DNA of 34,771 nucleotides from Sphacelaria rigidula. Its lineage: Eukaryota; Phaeophyceae; Sphacelariales. Of the stretch, positions 10,965 to 19,745 are shown piece after piece. The stretch lies in assembly GCA_964200075.2 (NCBI GenBank), contig CAXNAA020000024.1:1-34771 (forward strand), in the 5' to 3' direction. The notes under the pieces were generated by a model. That model saw only the letters and a list, made by a program, of their open reading frames with translations, had not been told where the DNA came from and made no database searches. How positions within the stretch are numbered: the stretch's first letter is position 1; every line of letters begins with the position of its first letter. A program made the position numbers and the translations under genes.

Positions 10965-11470
10965 TGGTTGGCGTTGTGCATGGCGGCTTTTTTGGCGCTC
11001 GGGTTGGTGTTTCGGAATTTGCAGGCGGTATGGTCTAGTCCAGATATGGCGTTTCCGAAGAAGGCTGCATCGTGGATGGAGGGCAGGCTGCAGGCGTGGG
11101 CGGCAGCGAAGGATCTGGCGGCTCATGCCGTGATGCTGCTCCATTTTCGTCCTGATTGTCAGGTGTCAATGTTTTCGGATGAATTTGAGTGCCATTGGGG
11201 TAGTTTGGTCATGCAGGTGCCTACAGTTGAAATTCAAATGCCTTTGCGCGCTGTAGCTGTGTATAGTCCGTGTGAACATGATGACTCGTTGCCGTTCAAA
11301 TCTGTCGTATGCCAAGCGCAACAGAAAGACCTTGGGGCCGCAGATGCGGATATGCAATCTTCCGAGTGGGACGTCGGTACTGCCATCTGGGACAATGCAG
11401 GTCTGTTTTGTGTGCATGTGCGTGGCCGAAACGTTTTGTGGATTCTGAGTTCTGACAAGCAGTTGCAGGT
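10965..11470 (+). pseudogene. RT/RNase H stumps across an internal deletion (element A)
   Basis: The frame 10968-11540 starts with LALGLVFRNLQAVWSSPD and MAFPKKA, which fit the region just before RT palm motifs in gypsy elements (LVYRN..S.WSSP....PK). Within about 40 codons it reads MFSDEFECHWGSLVMQVP, the start of RNase H (usually TDAS..HWG..V.QVP). No Y-x-D-D motif or other RT motif lies between. About 400-450 residues are therefore missing. The rest leads to the integrase zinc-binding region (ICAHMCDGHRG). The breakpoint is near 11070-11100. Asp of the RNase H motif is present but the Ala-Ser that normally follows is Glu-Phe. Confidence 0.8.
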
Positions 11471-12271
11471 ATGTCTGATGATTTGCGCGCACATGTGCGA
11501 CGGGCATCGTGGTGTGGCTGCGACGCTCGTGCGCTTGTAAGAGTTTTGTGTCTGGCAGGGAATAGGACTCATGTGCGCGAATTTGTCCACCAGTGTCTTC
11601 GCTGTGCTGACTCGAGGGCGGGCGATGTTGTTCCCCGCCCGCTCGGCGAAACGGTCCATGGAACCACGCCGAATGAAGTCGTTCACTTTGACTTCTTGTA
11701 CGTGGGTGAGAGTGGCCCGCTAGCTTCCCAAGGTTTGTCGGAGGATACGAGGTTTCGATATCTTTTGGCAATCATGGATGATTTGAGTAACTTTGTGGCT
11801 CTGGAATCAGTAGCAGCGTGTACTGCTGAATCGACTGCGACGTCTTTGGTGAACTGGTGCAAAACTTTGGGGGTGCCCCGTGTGTGGGTGAGTGATATCG
11901 ACACGCATTTCTATAATGCGATTTTGGCACGATTGCGAAAGGCTTTGCGCGTTGATAACCAGTTTGCGGTAGCTTATTCTTCGTCGCCCAACAGAACGTG
12001 CGAACGCATGGTCAAGGAAGTAGTTTGTGCTCTTCGCCCTGTTCTTCTCGAGCAGAGTAGAGCGGTTTCCGAGTGGGTGGGCGTGTTGCCGCCGGTGGAA
12101 TGGGCGCTCAATACAGTGTATCGGCGTCGTTATGATTGTACGCCGATAGTGGGATTCAGTTGTGACTTGCTCACTCGTTTTGGCGTTATGTTTCTTAGTG
12201 TCAAGCTTGTTGCTCGATTCTCGTCCAACATGCTTTGGGGGTGCTGTGACGAAATCACGCCGGCACGTTGA
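11471..12271 (+). pseudogene. Gypsy integrase core (element A), C-terminally truncated
   Basis: Integrase inserts the element cDNA. The HHCC zinc finger is split: the two His lie in the 10968-11540 frame (HMCDGHRG), while C-x2-C (QCLRCADSR) lies in this frame, so an indel sits near 11530-11560. The catalytic core has HFDFLYVGESG (first Asp), WVSDIDTHFYN (second Asp) and NRTCERMVKEV (Glu), all three acidic residues kept, although the usual W-x-N-G before Glu has become SSPNR. LPPVEWALNTVYRRRY and TPI follow, then the similarity stops and the frame runs into the 3' LTR. The GPY/F module and chromodomain of element B are absent. Confidence 0.88.
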
Positions 12272-12485
12272 GTATATAGTGGATCCTGGATGATGACCAG
12301 GGGACAAGGGCATCCTGTGCATGATGACCCTTGCTGTGTAGCCCATGCCTGACGGTACCGGTTGCAGCTGTTTACTCCTGACTAATGGAATGCAGTAGAG
12401 GCTGACAACTGAAACTGAGGCCAGTAAGACTGGGGAGTCCCTCAAAAGCAGTGATCCAACAGTGCTTCCACTGGCTGGCGTCACA
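12245..12485 (+). repeat. 3' LTR of gypsy element A
   Basis: 241 bp, TGTGACG...CGTCACA, about 95% identical to 7649-7889. It is preceded by CTTTGGGGGTGC, a plausible but imperfect polypurine tract, and followed by the duplicated CTAC. Confidence 0.94.
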
Positions 12486-13250
12486 CTACTATTTTTTCCC
12501 GATCTCCCCTTGAACACCTTCCCTGCCCTGCGTTGCTAACGAGCCAACCCCTCACGGGAGAGACAAGTGACTGCTTCTCCCCCCAGGCTGATGCACGTCT
12601 GACGAGGCCAACCCCGCGACGACGCAAGAAGTGACGTACGAGACTCCGCGTTGGGGGCCAAAGCAATTATTGTAGTGCATACCACTGGATGGAGAAGCAG
12701 TGCCGGGAAGCGGTCAAAAACGCTGGGCAAATCACGTAGTTGGTATTGCGACATGAGGTATTTTCGATTTGATTTTGAATTTTATTTTTATTTTAGGATC
12801 TCGAATTGAATTTTGGACTTGTCTTTGGATTTGAGTATTTGAGTATTTGAGTATTTGATTTTTGATTTTTTGGATTCGATTCTTTGGTATCGAAATTCTG
12901 ATTTTGGGTATGTGAATAATTTTTTTTACTTGGTAGATCATTTCGTTTTCCGGTTCGTTCCTTCAAAATAATTTCTGCTTCCAGTGTTACATTTTGAGGG
13001 CGTACGAAGTTTCGTCGTGTTCTGCATTGCTTTCGGGTAGGATGGATGAGGTGCATGCGTATGCCCCCAACTCCTCGATGCGCCCCACTGATGCCGTCGA
13101 TATCGCTCGTCAGTGGGGGGGGCAGGTATCAACTCCGTCGACGACGTCGCTGACAATGTCGAAAACAAATCAGCACTCCCTCCTATGCTAGCTCCTTCAG
13201 ATCCACCGAGACCGACCTGCATCGACCGTTACCCCTCACATCCACCGTCT
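12486..13250. other. Unassigned AT-rich sequence with a microsatellite
   Basis: No gene. The stretch 12760-12930 is rich in T and A and includes about four units of GAGTATTT at 12833-12860. Frames around 12994-13250 have Pro-rich readings without a recognised family. Confidence 0.4.
12830..12862. repeat. (GAGTATTT)n microsatellite
   Basis: TTTGAGTATTTGAGTATTTG and onward is a simple repeat inside a T-rich tract. Confidence 0.8.
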
Positions 13251-13871
13251 CCATGAGGTTCCGTCGCCCGCACGCCGACGCTCCCGTTTACGCCGGCGTG
13301 TACGACCTATACCACGCTACCCGCCCCAAAACGAACTCGCCATCCGAACCAAGACAATTCCACTCACCATCTCCTACAATTCCCACCATGCGATGGCTGC
13401 CGCCGTTCCCCGCCACCATCATTCATTGCCTATCGACAAATACCACTTCTACTCGCTACGCCGACAACGATGCTGTCTCGAGAATCACACCGCATTATAA
13501 AACCTTCGCCGCACCATGGCCGCTGCCGTCCACCGTTAACACCGCGTCGCGGCCACCTTCCACGACTTTCCACAGTGCCGCCGCCTCCCAGTGACTGCAC
13601 AATTTCCCACTATTCCCTCCACAACTGAACGCCGAATTCGAAGCCTTTCTAACCGACAACACTGACACAACTCTAGTCATCATCGGAGCTGGGTGGCGCG
13701 GGGGGGAAGGCGTGCAAAAGGATATTGGAGCTGGGGGATCCCACCGTGCAATGATGGATTGAAAACAGTAGTAGGCGTATGTTTTGTTTGTTTTGAGTAG
13801 TATGTGTTTGTTATCGGGTCTGAACATGGAATGGAGTTTTGTAATGTGTAGGGTGATTAAAGGAGTAATCC
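13251..13871. other. Unassigned sequence
   Basis: A 113-codon + frame (13253-13594) is rich in Pro, Ser and Thr. It could be a fragment of an element linker or a chance frame. Nothing supports a gene. Confidence 0.3.
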
Positions 13872-14315
13872 TCAAGAGATTCGTCGACTACCGCACTGGT
13901 ATGGTGTTTTGTTTGATGTGATGGTGAAGTTGGAGGCAAGATTACCGTTGCTGTCCAAGGTACGGAAATGAAGTTGATGTTTGTTCACAGGGTTAATAAA
14001 GTCGGAAGCAAGATTTTCGGGACCATTTCCGATAAATAGTGAAAGTGGACTGATTATCGTCGATGATCGATTTGGTAAGATATTGAGGTTGGACGCAGAA
14101 TTTTCGAGATTGTTTTCATTTGTTTTGGGAATGTGAGTGATTCTTTGTGGACACTTTTCCGCAGATAGTCCATGAGGATTGAGTTGAGAGATATGTGCCA
14201 ACACTGAGTACATGATTAATGCAGTTGGTGTAGAGGTAACCTCAGGGAGGCGATGTTGTGTGAACTGAATATTGCTTCCGATTTTCTGAATGCCGAAACG
14301 CGTGTTGTATGTCAC
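13872..14315 (-). CDS. Hypothetical protein with degenerate internal repeats
   Basis: A 147-codon open frame on the minus strand, function unknown. It carries a repeating pattern: ENSASNLNILPNR, ENLASDFINPVNK and GNLASNFTITSNK, with a weaker KIGSNIQFTQHR near the start. At DNA level the units share GG(A/C)(G/A)GCAAGATT-like stretches about 75-90 bp apart. No signal peptide, membrane segment or catalytic motif is visible. It could be a real repeat-containing protein, or a decayed tandem repeat that happens to be open. Low confidence that it is expressed. Confidence 0.25.
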   Translation of the reverse strand: MTYNTRFGIQKIGSNIQFTQHRLPEVTSTPTALIMYSVLAHISQLNPHGLSAEKCPQRITHIPKTNENNLENSASNLNILPNRSSTIISPLSLFIGNGPENLASDFINPVNKHQLHFRTLDSNGNLASNFTITSNKTPYQCGSRRIS

Positions 14316-14380
14316 GGGGAGTCAGAGTATACTAACATCGTTGATGAAGTCGAGGAAGAGTTATTTTTGACGGAAGGCTG

Positions 14381-14490
14381 CACGGGTGACCATTGGGATG
14401 CCTGCAACCTCAAAATTGGACGTTTCAGACCTTGTGCAATGTCTGTAACGTCCAAATTTGAGGTTGCAGGCATCCCAGTGGCCACCCGTG
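14381..14490. repeat. Long hairpin, about 43-bp arms
   Basis: Left arm 14381-14423 starts CACGGGTGAC; right arm 14448-14490 ends CCACCCGTG. Arms differ at only 3 of 43 positions. Within the loop CAGAC (14426-14430) pairs with GTCTG (14441-14445), leaving a 10-nt terminal loop. The size and near-perfect pairing resemble a microRNA or hairpin-RNA precursor, or a tiny inverted duplication. Confidence 0.85.
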
Positions 14491-14516
14491 TGACGTTTGA
14501 TACTACCCCAGCATGA

Positions 14517-15091
14517 ATTTTATTTGAGTCCGAATCGAAACTTGGATTGTCACGGCAGTACTATCACGGTAAGATCGAGGAAGCTAAGCTGCTTTGCATG
14601 GGTTATATAATGATTATCCTTGATGGGATGTCGGTGGGCGTACTCATTTGTTGCTTGCCTTAGTCGTTTGACCATTGACCACGCCTCCCTTTCGGGACGG
14701 ATTGTCGGGGGGGCGAGATGTTGAACCTGAATGAAGATTGATGATCATGGTATGAGATTGTAGTTATCGGAGCAAGAAAATCAAAATATAAGATGCAATA
14801 CGGGGGTTCAGTGTTCGAACGTTGAATTTCTCTTTGTTGTAGGCGAATTATAGAAACTTGTGTGGGGTAGGAAGGTTATTCGCATGTTGGGTTCACGCCT
14901 TCCTCTTTATCTCCAGATAGTAAGGCTTGGGTATATATGTGTGACTTTGTGGAGTAGTTCTCAGTATATGAGCGATATCATCCTATGTCATTGCATTTTC
15001 GAGATCACGACTGCGCCGTAACCAGGGGGGCTGATCGAATATGCATACACTCAGTCGCGAGGATAATGATGGCATGTAGGATACTGCGTGC
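14517..15091. other. Unassigned sequence, possible LTR start
   Basis: No gene. GTCGGGGGGGCGAGA followed by TGTTGAACC near 14718 resembles a polypurine tract plus LTR start, and TATATATG occurs at about 14930, but no second copy is present in the window. Confidence 0.25.
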
Positions 15092-15310
15092 ATGTTGGAT
15101 TGCGTGATATGGTACAAGGATTATGTGGACGGAATAAAACAGCGTTTTCGTGAGAATGAGAGTAGAGCGCTGATTGAGAGTGGCTTTGATCCTTCGCTTT
15201 CACGAGGCCAATTTTTCATTCTCTGTGTGGTTTTCTTTGCCTCCATCACTGGCGTGTGCTTACAGCTAAACGTCGGTACCCTACTCGTGGATATCGAGGT
15301 CTGTTTTTAG
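15092..15310 (+). CDS. Hypothetical small protein with one hydrophobic segment
   Basis: 72 codons, unrecognised. The first half is charged (KQRFRENESRALIESG); the second holds FFILCVVFFASITGVCLQLN, long and hydrophobic enough to span a membrane. No family, promoter or neighbour supports it, and the surrounding DNA is non-coding, so this may be a chance frame. Confidence 0.2.
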   Translation: MLDCVIWYKDYVDGIKQRFRENESRALIESGFDPSLSRGQFFILCVVFFASITGVCLQLNVGTLLVDIEVCF

Positions 15311-15909
15311 CTTCACTATGCACTAGCGGCTTTCCATATGAAATTTCATAGCACAACTGTCGAAAACTGAGACGCGATATCGCTTTTAGTATGGAGCCTA
15401 ATGTGCGCCATATCTCGAGATAGATGACGAATTAGGTGAACGTGAGGATATCTATCGTCTTCCAGTGCTCCAAGGAATGTCCAGACTGTATCAAGGGCCT
15501 CAGTGGCAAGCTACCACAGAAAGAATATCGGGCCTCGTGGAGGGGCATTTTGGAACTGAAATGATTCAGTCACTAATTGACCGCTTTTCACCCTCAATCG
15601 TATCCTCTACCCTCAATCTCACGAAAATATTGTTATGATCGGAATGTGGGGGTGTCGGAGTATTCCGTGTAAGACGCGTTTCATCGGATTGTTGTGTTGG
15701 ATGACGCTTTCCTGTTGTTTTTCCGTGGTGTGGCAAGCACATGCCACCCACCCGAATTCGGTTGTGGTTATTGTTCTCCGCTTGTTCTTCTGTTCTTTAG
15801 TTGTCCATACTCTGTATCGGTTTCATGTGAGTCTACATGGGTTACGGTGTGAGGTGATGTGGTGAATGATAATGGAGAGATGATGGAGAAAAGGTTATAA
15901 CCGCCACCG
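15311..15909. other. Unassigned sequence
   Basis: No recognised gene. A 76-codon + frame at 15635-15865 encodes a hydrophobic, Cys-rich peptide without a family motif. Confidence 0.3.
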
Positions 15910-16476
15910 ATGCACCTAGCTTATTCTCACGCCCTGCAAATGATAGCTGGTTTCAGACTTCATGGAGTCCCTCATACTAATGGCATTGGCGGAGACGATC
16001 CCAGGCATGAGTGTTCCCAGCCACTCAATGTGCTCAGTTTTTGTCATGTTGATGTACATGTAGTTTTTGCGTCGTCTTTCTGGAGGGGGGCTATCGCGGC
16101 ATCATCACTCGCCATTCGAGTTTGTGCCGTGCGGTGGATTGGACGGCGGCTGTGGGAGGCCGATAGTGATCAAATAGAGGTGCACTTCAATTTGAGGGAC
16201 AGTGTACGACAACGTAGGGTACAAGATAAAGTCAGTCGATATCGTGCGTATACCTATGCCGTTGTCGGACAAAGGGTGCTCTGCGAGGTCCTCGTTCCCG
16301 CGGGGCTGTTCGGCCCTGAATCGCATATTTTTCCACGACAGTCGACGCAAATGTTCTGCATGGGCTGTGGGCGCCTTGCCTTGGCGTCGATGTTGAATTT
16401 TGAGTGGTTTGGACCTAGCACGGAAACGCTATCAACTTGCGCGTTTACCTGTACGTACTCTTGGGCTGACAAATAG
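15910..16476 (+). CDS. Hypothetical protein, 188 codons, unrecognised
   Basis: The longest open frame in the 12.5-17 kb interval. It begins at an ATG after ACCGCCACCG and ends TAG. The middle reads IRVCAVRWIGRRLWEADSDQ and the end is Cys- and Trp-rich (QMFCMGCGRLALASMLNFEW). No signal peptide is clear; a weakly hydrophobic stretch lies near residues 45-75. No retroelement motif is present. Possible host-gene exon or remnant, or a chance frame; I cannot assign a function. Confidence 0.25.
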   Translation: MHLAYSHALQMIAGFRLHGVPHTNGIGGDDPRHECSQPLNVLSFCHVDVHVVFASSFWRGAIAASSLAIRVCAVRWIGRRLWEADSDQIEVHFNLRDSVRQRRVQDKVSRYRAYTYAVVGQRVLCEVLVPAGLFGPESHIFPRQSTQMFCMGCGRLALASMLNFEWFGPSTETLSTCAFTCTYSWADK

Positions 16477-17095
16477 GTGATGATGTACCCACATTTGTCT
16501 TTGACCCATATTCATGTACCCCTGGTGATATCGAGCATACGGCACACAACCCTTTTCACGACAGCCTGCTGGCGATGGAGACGACAAGGGAAACAAAGAT
16601 GATATCCCCGTAAAAGACCGACCGGCAGGATGGTACTCGGAAGTTAACTTGGAAACTGCACGAGCCCGGTGTCAACTTCATTCCGTATATTTTTGTGGTA
16701 ATCCTTAAGTATGTACAGCCTGTTGAATAACGTATTGCAACCAGAGTAGCAAGAACGATGTCACACGCGCAAGCGAGAAATCGGATCAGGTACTATCACA
16801 AACACAGGGATGCAGATTCTCCCACCCTCCGCAATTCCTTCGCTTTCCTCTCCCTGCTTGCTTTCCTCTTTCCCAAGCACCCTTCTACTCGGCAAGCAAG
16901 CGCGAAATAAATATTTCCCAGAGTAGTAATGGGGACGTATGACTGCAACAAAACAAAAGATGATTATGCCTCCATTGTTGCTTCTCTTTTCTACATGAAA
17001 ACAAATCATTTCCGGCCATCATCGGAGAGCTGCAATACCCACGAAAAATCGTTTACCGCGCATTGTCAACACTCGGAAAGCTAGCCATCACAACG
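16477..17095. other. Unassigned sequence
   Basis: No gene or clear repeat. The MITE at 17096 begins at its right edge. Confidence 0.35.
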
Positions 17096-17292
17096 GTAAT
17101 GCGTGGGAGGACCGCGTGCTTACGAGACCGCATTGTAGTTCAAACGACGTTTTTAAAAACCAGACGGGCCAGTCCCTGCAGAGATCACCCCCCTGACGCT
17201 AACCCCAACCCTAACCCTAGCCATAACCATAACCATAGGGGTGTTCAAACCCCGATGCGATCCCCTAAGCACGCGGTCCTTTCACGCATTAC
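17096..17292 (+). mobile_element. MITE copy 1 (GTAATGCG inverted-repeat family)
   Basis: The 197-bp segment starts GTAATGCGTGGGAGGACCGC and ends with the inverted form GCGGTCCTTTCACGCATTAC; terminal inverted repeats extend about 27 bp (to GTGCTTA/TAAGCAC). A second copy lies at 31238-31419, in opposite orientation. Shared interior bases include GTAGT(T/C)CAAA, CGTTTTT and GGTCCCTGCAG-like GTCCCTGCAG. No coding capacity. TA at each edge (GTA|ATGCG...CGCAT|TAC) would fit a TA-targeting Tc1/mariner-type element, but the palindromic ends make this ambiguous. Confidence 0.85.
17199..17238 (+). repeat. Telomere-like tract inside the MITE
   Basis: CTAACCCCAACCCTAACCCT followed by AGCCATAACCATAACCATAG: irregular copies of CCCTAA and CCATAA. 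It is absent from the corresponding part of the second MITE copy. Confidence 0.7.
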
Positions 17293-18207
17293 GACACCAA
17301 CCAATCATCGTAGTAGCATTATTTTCCCTGCATATGTAATCGGTTGGTTGATTCATTTGCTTGATTGGCTGCTTTCCCACATCAACTAATCCTCGAGGGG
17401 TCGAGCCGTGGTCACAAGAGAGACGTACCCACGAACAACACGACGGTACTCCTCGGCAGAGGAACGTCAAGAAGGGGACACGGCAAAGAATAAAATTCAG
17501 ACTCAATGGAATAATGACGGGAATGATTGAGCAAAATAGCCTGAAAAAGAGAAAAAGGGAAATGAAATGGAATAAAATGGAAGGGGGAGAGAAGAAGAGA
17601 AGAATGAAGAGGGGGCGTTGAAGACCTGCGTCTCGGATCGTGTCATGAACGTGGACCTATCGGAGTCGGCCTGAAAGCGAGCCCATTCTGGAGGGCCATG
17701 GATATTGAGACATATAATGAAACTGCCGCAAATCACAGACGCACTATCCTTTTTCGACGCCGGTTACCCTTCGGACGTACTTCAGCTCTTACCCGACCAA
17801 CGACTTCAAGCCGTCATCTGATCGATTGGTTGATTGATTGTCGTACTTTAACTGGCCCCCGTGGGGTCCAGCCGTTGTCTCATGATAGAGGTACAGAATA
17901 AAAACGGAACTAAAACACGCTCTGAAGAAAAGAAGGAACAGGGGGGGGAAAAAGTCGAACAGAACAAGGTAGCAAACCAAGTCGTAACAATAAAAAGTAA
18001 TAAAAAAGTCAACGCAAGCAAAGCACAGAAAGAAATGACCGATCTACTAAAACAAGAAAGAGAATCAGATAAGAGGAAAATCAAGAGCAAATTAAGTAAA
18101 TTGCAATAAAGCGATGAAAAAAGGAACAGGCCCAAGGGATTCAGGGCAGCAGAGTAGATACAGATGCACACCAGTGGACACCGCAGAGCCACCGACGAAG
18201 CACATAA
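17293..18207. other. Unassigned, purine-rich segments with diverged duplication
   Basis: ATCGGTTGGTTGATTCATTT (from about 17339) then GGGGTCGAGCCGTGGTC resembles ATCGATTGGTTGATTGATTG (from about 17821) then GGGGTCCAGCCGTTGTC, each followed by an A/G-rich stretch (17520-17620; 17900-18110). The purine bias makes long Lys/Glu-rich open frames (17361-17621, 17861-18109) that I do not support as genes. Confidence 0.4.
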
Positions 18208-19091
18208 TCAACAATCGATATGAGAGGACAGGATTCTCCGATTGGCAGCCCTCGACGCAGCAGCCTCTCGCTTGTGACGGCGGTCTGATTCTCGCTTGTC
18301 CGCGCGTTGCCACGTGCCCTCACACTCGTTCGCCCCCTTTTCGACTCCAATATGCCATTTGCCTATGATCTTCGCCGCAGTGACCCAATCGTATGCATCG
18401 TTGACCTCTACACCGTAGACGAACCACTTTCATCGGGCTCCTTTGTCCGGGACAGCCCCTAGCGCACGCAGGCTCTCCTTAAGGGTATTCTCCCATTTCT
18501 TTGGGGTGCGGCCGACCTCCTTGTATCCTCGTGTGGAAAGCCGACCGTTCATGACACGCTTGGGAAGGCGTGTGTCCTTCTGCCGGACAAGGGCTCCCGC
18601 GAACCAGAGTTAACGATTGCGGATAGTCGTCTCGATACTTTCGCAGTTGGTCATCTCGAGCACCGCTCTGTACGAAAGAGTCTTGTAGCTACTTCGATCG
18701 TTTCTGCGGAATCTAGCTACTCGCAGGAAGAGCTTATGATGGGGAATGCGCAAACTGTCTAAGTTCTCAGAACGTAGCGTCCATGTGGCATACCCATACA
18801 GCAGAGCTTTTACCACCTCCGCTTTGAGCAGTCGAACTTTCAAGGATAGCTCGGCGTTGGGTCGGTCGTACAGTTGGGAGCTATATTTACGGATACGCGC
18901 CCACGCCGCGCTGGTACGGCGGTTGATTTCGATGAGCATTTCGCACCCGCGCTGATAGCTCCACCAAGGTAGATGAACTTCCCCGTCTGCTCATGCCGTT
19001 GACCAGCAGCTTTGATATCCAGGGTGGCCTCCGTAAGACTGGGTACTGACCAAAGGCACATAGCCTCTGCCTTGTTCTCGGAGACCACCAT
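18208..19091 (-). pseudogene. LINE (non-LTR retrotransposon) reverse transcriptase, C-terminal end
   Basis: Reading on the minus strand from 19091: MVVSENKAEAMCLW, FIYLGGAISAGA, a frame change, then EINRRTSAAWARIRKYSSQL, SLKVRLLKAEVVKALLYGYA and TWTLR, followed by HHKLFLRVARFRRNDR. This is the standard segment after the RT catalytic site of non-LTR elements (V(N)..KTE, K(Y)LG, A..R......L....K..L......P.L.YG...W). A stop at about 18610 and another at about 18435 interrupt WFAGALVRQKDTRLPKRVMN, GRTPKKWENTLKESLRALG and WFVYGVEVNDAYDWVTAAK. The catalytic FADD lies upstream and is missing, so the copy is 5'-truncated, typical of LINEs. Confidence 0.85.
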
Positions 19092-19745
19092 GCCTCAGCT
19101 GTGAGCAGACTCAGGTGCGCATTTGCGGCAACGTTTTATGGCACGTTGCCGTGCATGACAGTCGATTCATCCAAGACCCCAAGGGAACGTACGGGGGCCA
19201 ACTTCCTTCAAACTCCCGTTGCTAATATCTAGGGGGAAACCTCCCGGGCGCTGACCGACCATGGAGGGGGCAGCGCGGACCAACAAGCGGCGATCTTAAC
19301 CTAATCCACGAGTAGCAGGGTAGGCTCACGGGAGAGAACACGCGGACGAATCGCTGCGACCTCCAAGCATCGACCTCCTAGCTGGGCATGATACAGCGCC
19401 AGGTGCCAAGTCCTACCGCTCACAAAGCTGCGCGGGTACATCGTATACAAGGACAACGCCTTGGTACCACTACAACAGGTAGCCGACGTTCCGCCGACCG
19501 GTAGACCACCGGGCCTGAATACCCCTTTTGTCAGGGGTAGATCTACCCTCGGGATGACAGCCAGGTATTGCGACATGGCTTGACACGGGTGCGCTGATAG
19601 CCTTAAGAGCTTGGGCTCACGATGTCGCCAGAATCACACCACCACGAGAGTAAGTCCTAACGAAGAGGAGGTTCTTTGGAGAGGGGGTTCCTTGGCATCG
19701 AGCCCTACGTGGCCGCACGACGTCCAGTATGTGGCGTAGCAGACG
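19092..19745. other. Unassigned sequence upstream of the LINE tail
   Basis: No further RT motif could be read past 19091 on the minus strand. A 91-codon minus frame (19301-19576) has no family motif. Confidence 0.35.

Larger units (their letters stand above)
7649..12485 (+). mobile_element. Ty3/gypsy LTR retrotransposon A, RT-deleted
   Basis: A 4837-bp element with 241-bp LTRs at 7649-7889 and 12245-12485, each starting TGTGACG and ending CGTCACA. The flanks repeat CTAC (7645-7648 and 12486-12489), a 4-bp target-site duplication, so both ends are exact. Internal order is Gag, zinc knuckle, protease, short RT and RNase H stumps, integrase, as in Ty3/gypsy. The catalytic RT core is missing and the integrase ends without its C-terminal module, so the copy is non-autonomous. 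The LTRs differ at about 11 of 241 positions by eye. Confidence 0.94.

Noticed and set aside
12536-12941. Ile/Lys-rich minus frames
   Set aside because: They come from T-rich low-complexity DNA and the GAGTATTT microsatellite.
14718-15010. A solo LTR beginning after a G-rich tract
   Set aside because: The start resembles a polypurine tract plus TGTTG, but no second copy, clear CA end or target duplication is visible.
17199-17238. A chromosome end
   Set aside because: The tract is only 40 bp, irregular, and enclosed by the inverted ends of a MITE.
17361-18109. Lys/Glu-rich open frames as nuclear proteins
   Set aside because: Their charge comes from purine-rich DNA; no domain, start context or neighbour supports them.
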